A stretch of 5,991 nt of DNA from an uncultured Solirubrobacteraceae bacterium (lineage in GTDB: Bacteria > Actinomycetota > Thermoleophilia > Solirubrobacterales > Solirubrobacteraceae): positions 1 to 5,991 of the forward strand of contig CATPAX010000108.1 of the NCBI GenBank assembly GCA_955652215.1. Reading direction: 5' to 3'. The translations under genes and the position numbers were made by a program. The notes under the pieces were generated by a model. It had not been told where the DNA came from and did not search any database. It was given only the letters and a program-made list of their open reading frames with translations. Positions 5,347 through 5,991 of the stretch are shown piece after piece. Each line of letters starts with the position of its first letter. The first letter of the stretch is position 1.

Positions 5347-5991
5347 ATGGAACTTGGCCAGCTCCGATACCTCGTCGCGCTTGCCGAGGAGCGGCATTTC
5401 ACCCGAGCCGCAGCGCGGGAGCACATCGCTCAGCCGGCGCTCTCCCAGCAGATCCGTCGCCTGGAGGAGGAGGTCGGGCTGGCACTGGTGGAGCGCACCA
5501 CGCGACGGGTCGCGGTTACTGATGCGGGCGAGGTTCTGGTTGCCCGCGCCCGGCGGATCCTGGCCGAGCTCGAGGCCGCCCACACCGAGCTTCAGGCGCT
5601 CCGCGGCATCGCGATCGGGCATGTGTCCGTCGGTGCGATGCACACGATGGGTCCCGTCGACCTCTCGCTCGTCCTGGCGATCTTCCACAGCAGGCATCCG
5701 GCTGTCGAGCTGACGGTTCGCGAGGAGTCGAGCGAGGACCTTGCGGAAATGCTGCGGGTCGACGAGCTGGACCTGGCGTTCCTGTCGGTCACGGAGCGGA
5801 TCGAGAGCCACGGGCTCGGGCTGCTGCAGCTGGTGAACGAGCAGCTGGTGCTGATCGTCGCGCGCGAGCATCCGCTCGGCAGGCGGCGGCGGGTGCGAAT
5901 GTCAGAGCTCGAGGACGAGCAGTTCATCAGCTTCCGCGAAGGCGCCCGCCTGCGTGAGCTGCTCAACGCAGCGGGCCGCTCTGCCGGATTC
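5347..5991 (+). CDS. LysR-type transcriptional regulator (3' end beyond window)
   Basis: 215 residues are visible of an expected 290-310; the frame is still open at the right edge. Residues 1-60 are the LysR winged helix: MELGQLRYLVALAEERHFTRAAAREHIAQPALSQQIRRLEEEVGLALVERTTRRVAVTDAGE matches the family closely throughout. A linker helix covers about 61-90. From about residue 93 (HVSVGAMHTMGPVDLSLVLAIFHSRHPAVELTVREE) comes the periplasmic-binding-protein-like effector domain; ELDLAFLS (about 139-146) and LVLIVAREHPLG are typical of it. The ATG at 5347 is the only reasonable start: an in-frame TAG at 5335-5337 excludes anything upstream, and homology begins at once. There is no ribosome site. 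The upstream neighbour is on the same strand, so the usual divergent target is absent and regulated genes may lie downstream. The effector is unknown. Confidence 0.95.
   Translation, partial: MELGQLRYLVALAEERHFTRAAAREHIAQPALSQQIRRLEEEVGLALVERTTRRVAVTDAGEVLVARARRILAELEAAHTELQALRGIAIGHVSVGAMHTMGPVDLSLVLAIFHSRHPAVELTVREESSEDLAEMLRVDELDLAFLSVTERIESHGLGLLQLVNEQLVLIVAREHPLGRRRRVRMSELEDEQFISFREGARLRELLNAAGRSAGF

Overview
This is a GC-rich window with gene-dense, short-gapped layout, frequent GTG starts and several genes with no Shine-Dalgarno in front of an ATG. That points to a high-GC Gram-positive, most likely an actinobacterium. The style of the LysR, PadR and Lrp proteins would suit a soil or Thermoleophilia-type lineage, but that finer placement is inference only. 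No RNA genes, CRISPR arrays, insertion sequences or prophage genes were seen.

Left block (2-3112): an Lrp/AsnC-family regulator on the minus strand faces a two-gene plus-strand operon across a 100-bp divergent promoter region. The operon encodes a PLP-dependent cystathionine beta-synthase with two C-terminal CBS domains and a cystathionine gamma-lyase/gamma-synthase-type enzyme. Their stop and start codons overlap by four bases. Together they form a (reverse) transsulfuration pathway, homocysteine + serine to cystathionine to cysteine, and the Lrp-type protein is the obvious candidate amino-acid-responsive regulator. The second enzyme keeps all visible PLP residues but lacks about 16 residues that relatives carry just before the conserved GFGGMVSF motif.

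Middle block (3113-5084): a roughly 420-bp gene-free convergent spacer carries two fused perfect palindromes. A minus-strand predicted alpha/beta-hydrolase lipoprotein follows, divergent from a plus-strand PadR-family regulator. The short gap between them holds a perfect 8+3+8 inverted repeat that overlaps a minus-strand -10 element. This looks like a self-contained PadR-controlled surface hydrolase module.

Right block (5085-5991): a 262-bp spacer holds a large two-part stem-loop. Then a LysR-type regulator starts at 5347 and runs off the right edge, so its C-terminal part and its target genes lie outside the window.

Most of the window is recognisable metabolism and regulation. The items most worth a second look are the internal deletion in the gamma-lyase-type enzyme, the unusual PadR operator candidate, and the apparent leaderless arrangement of several genes.
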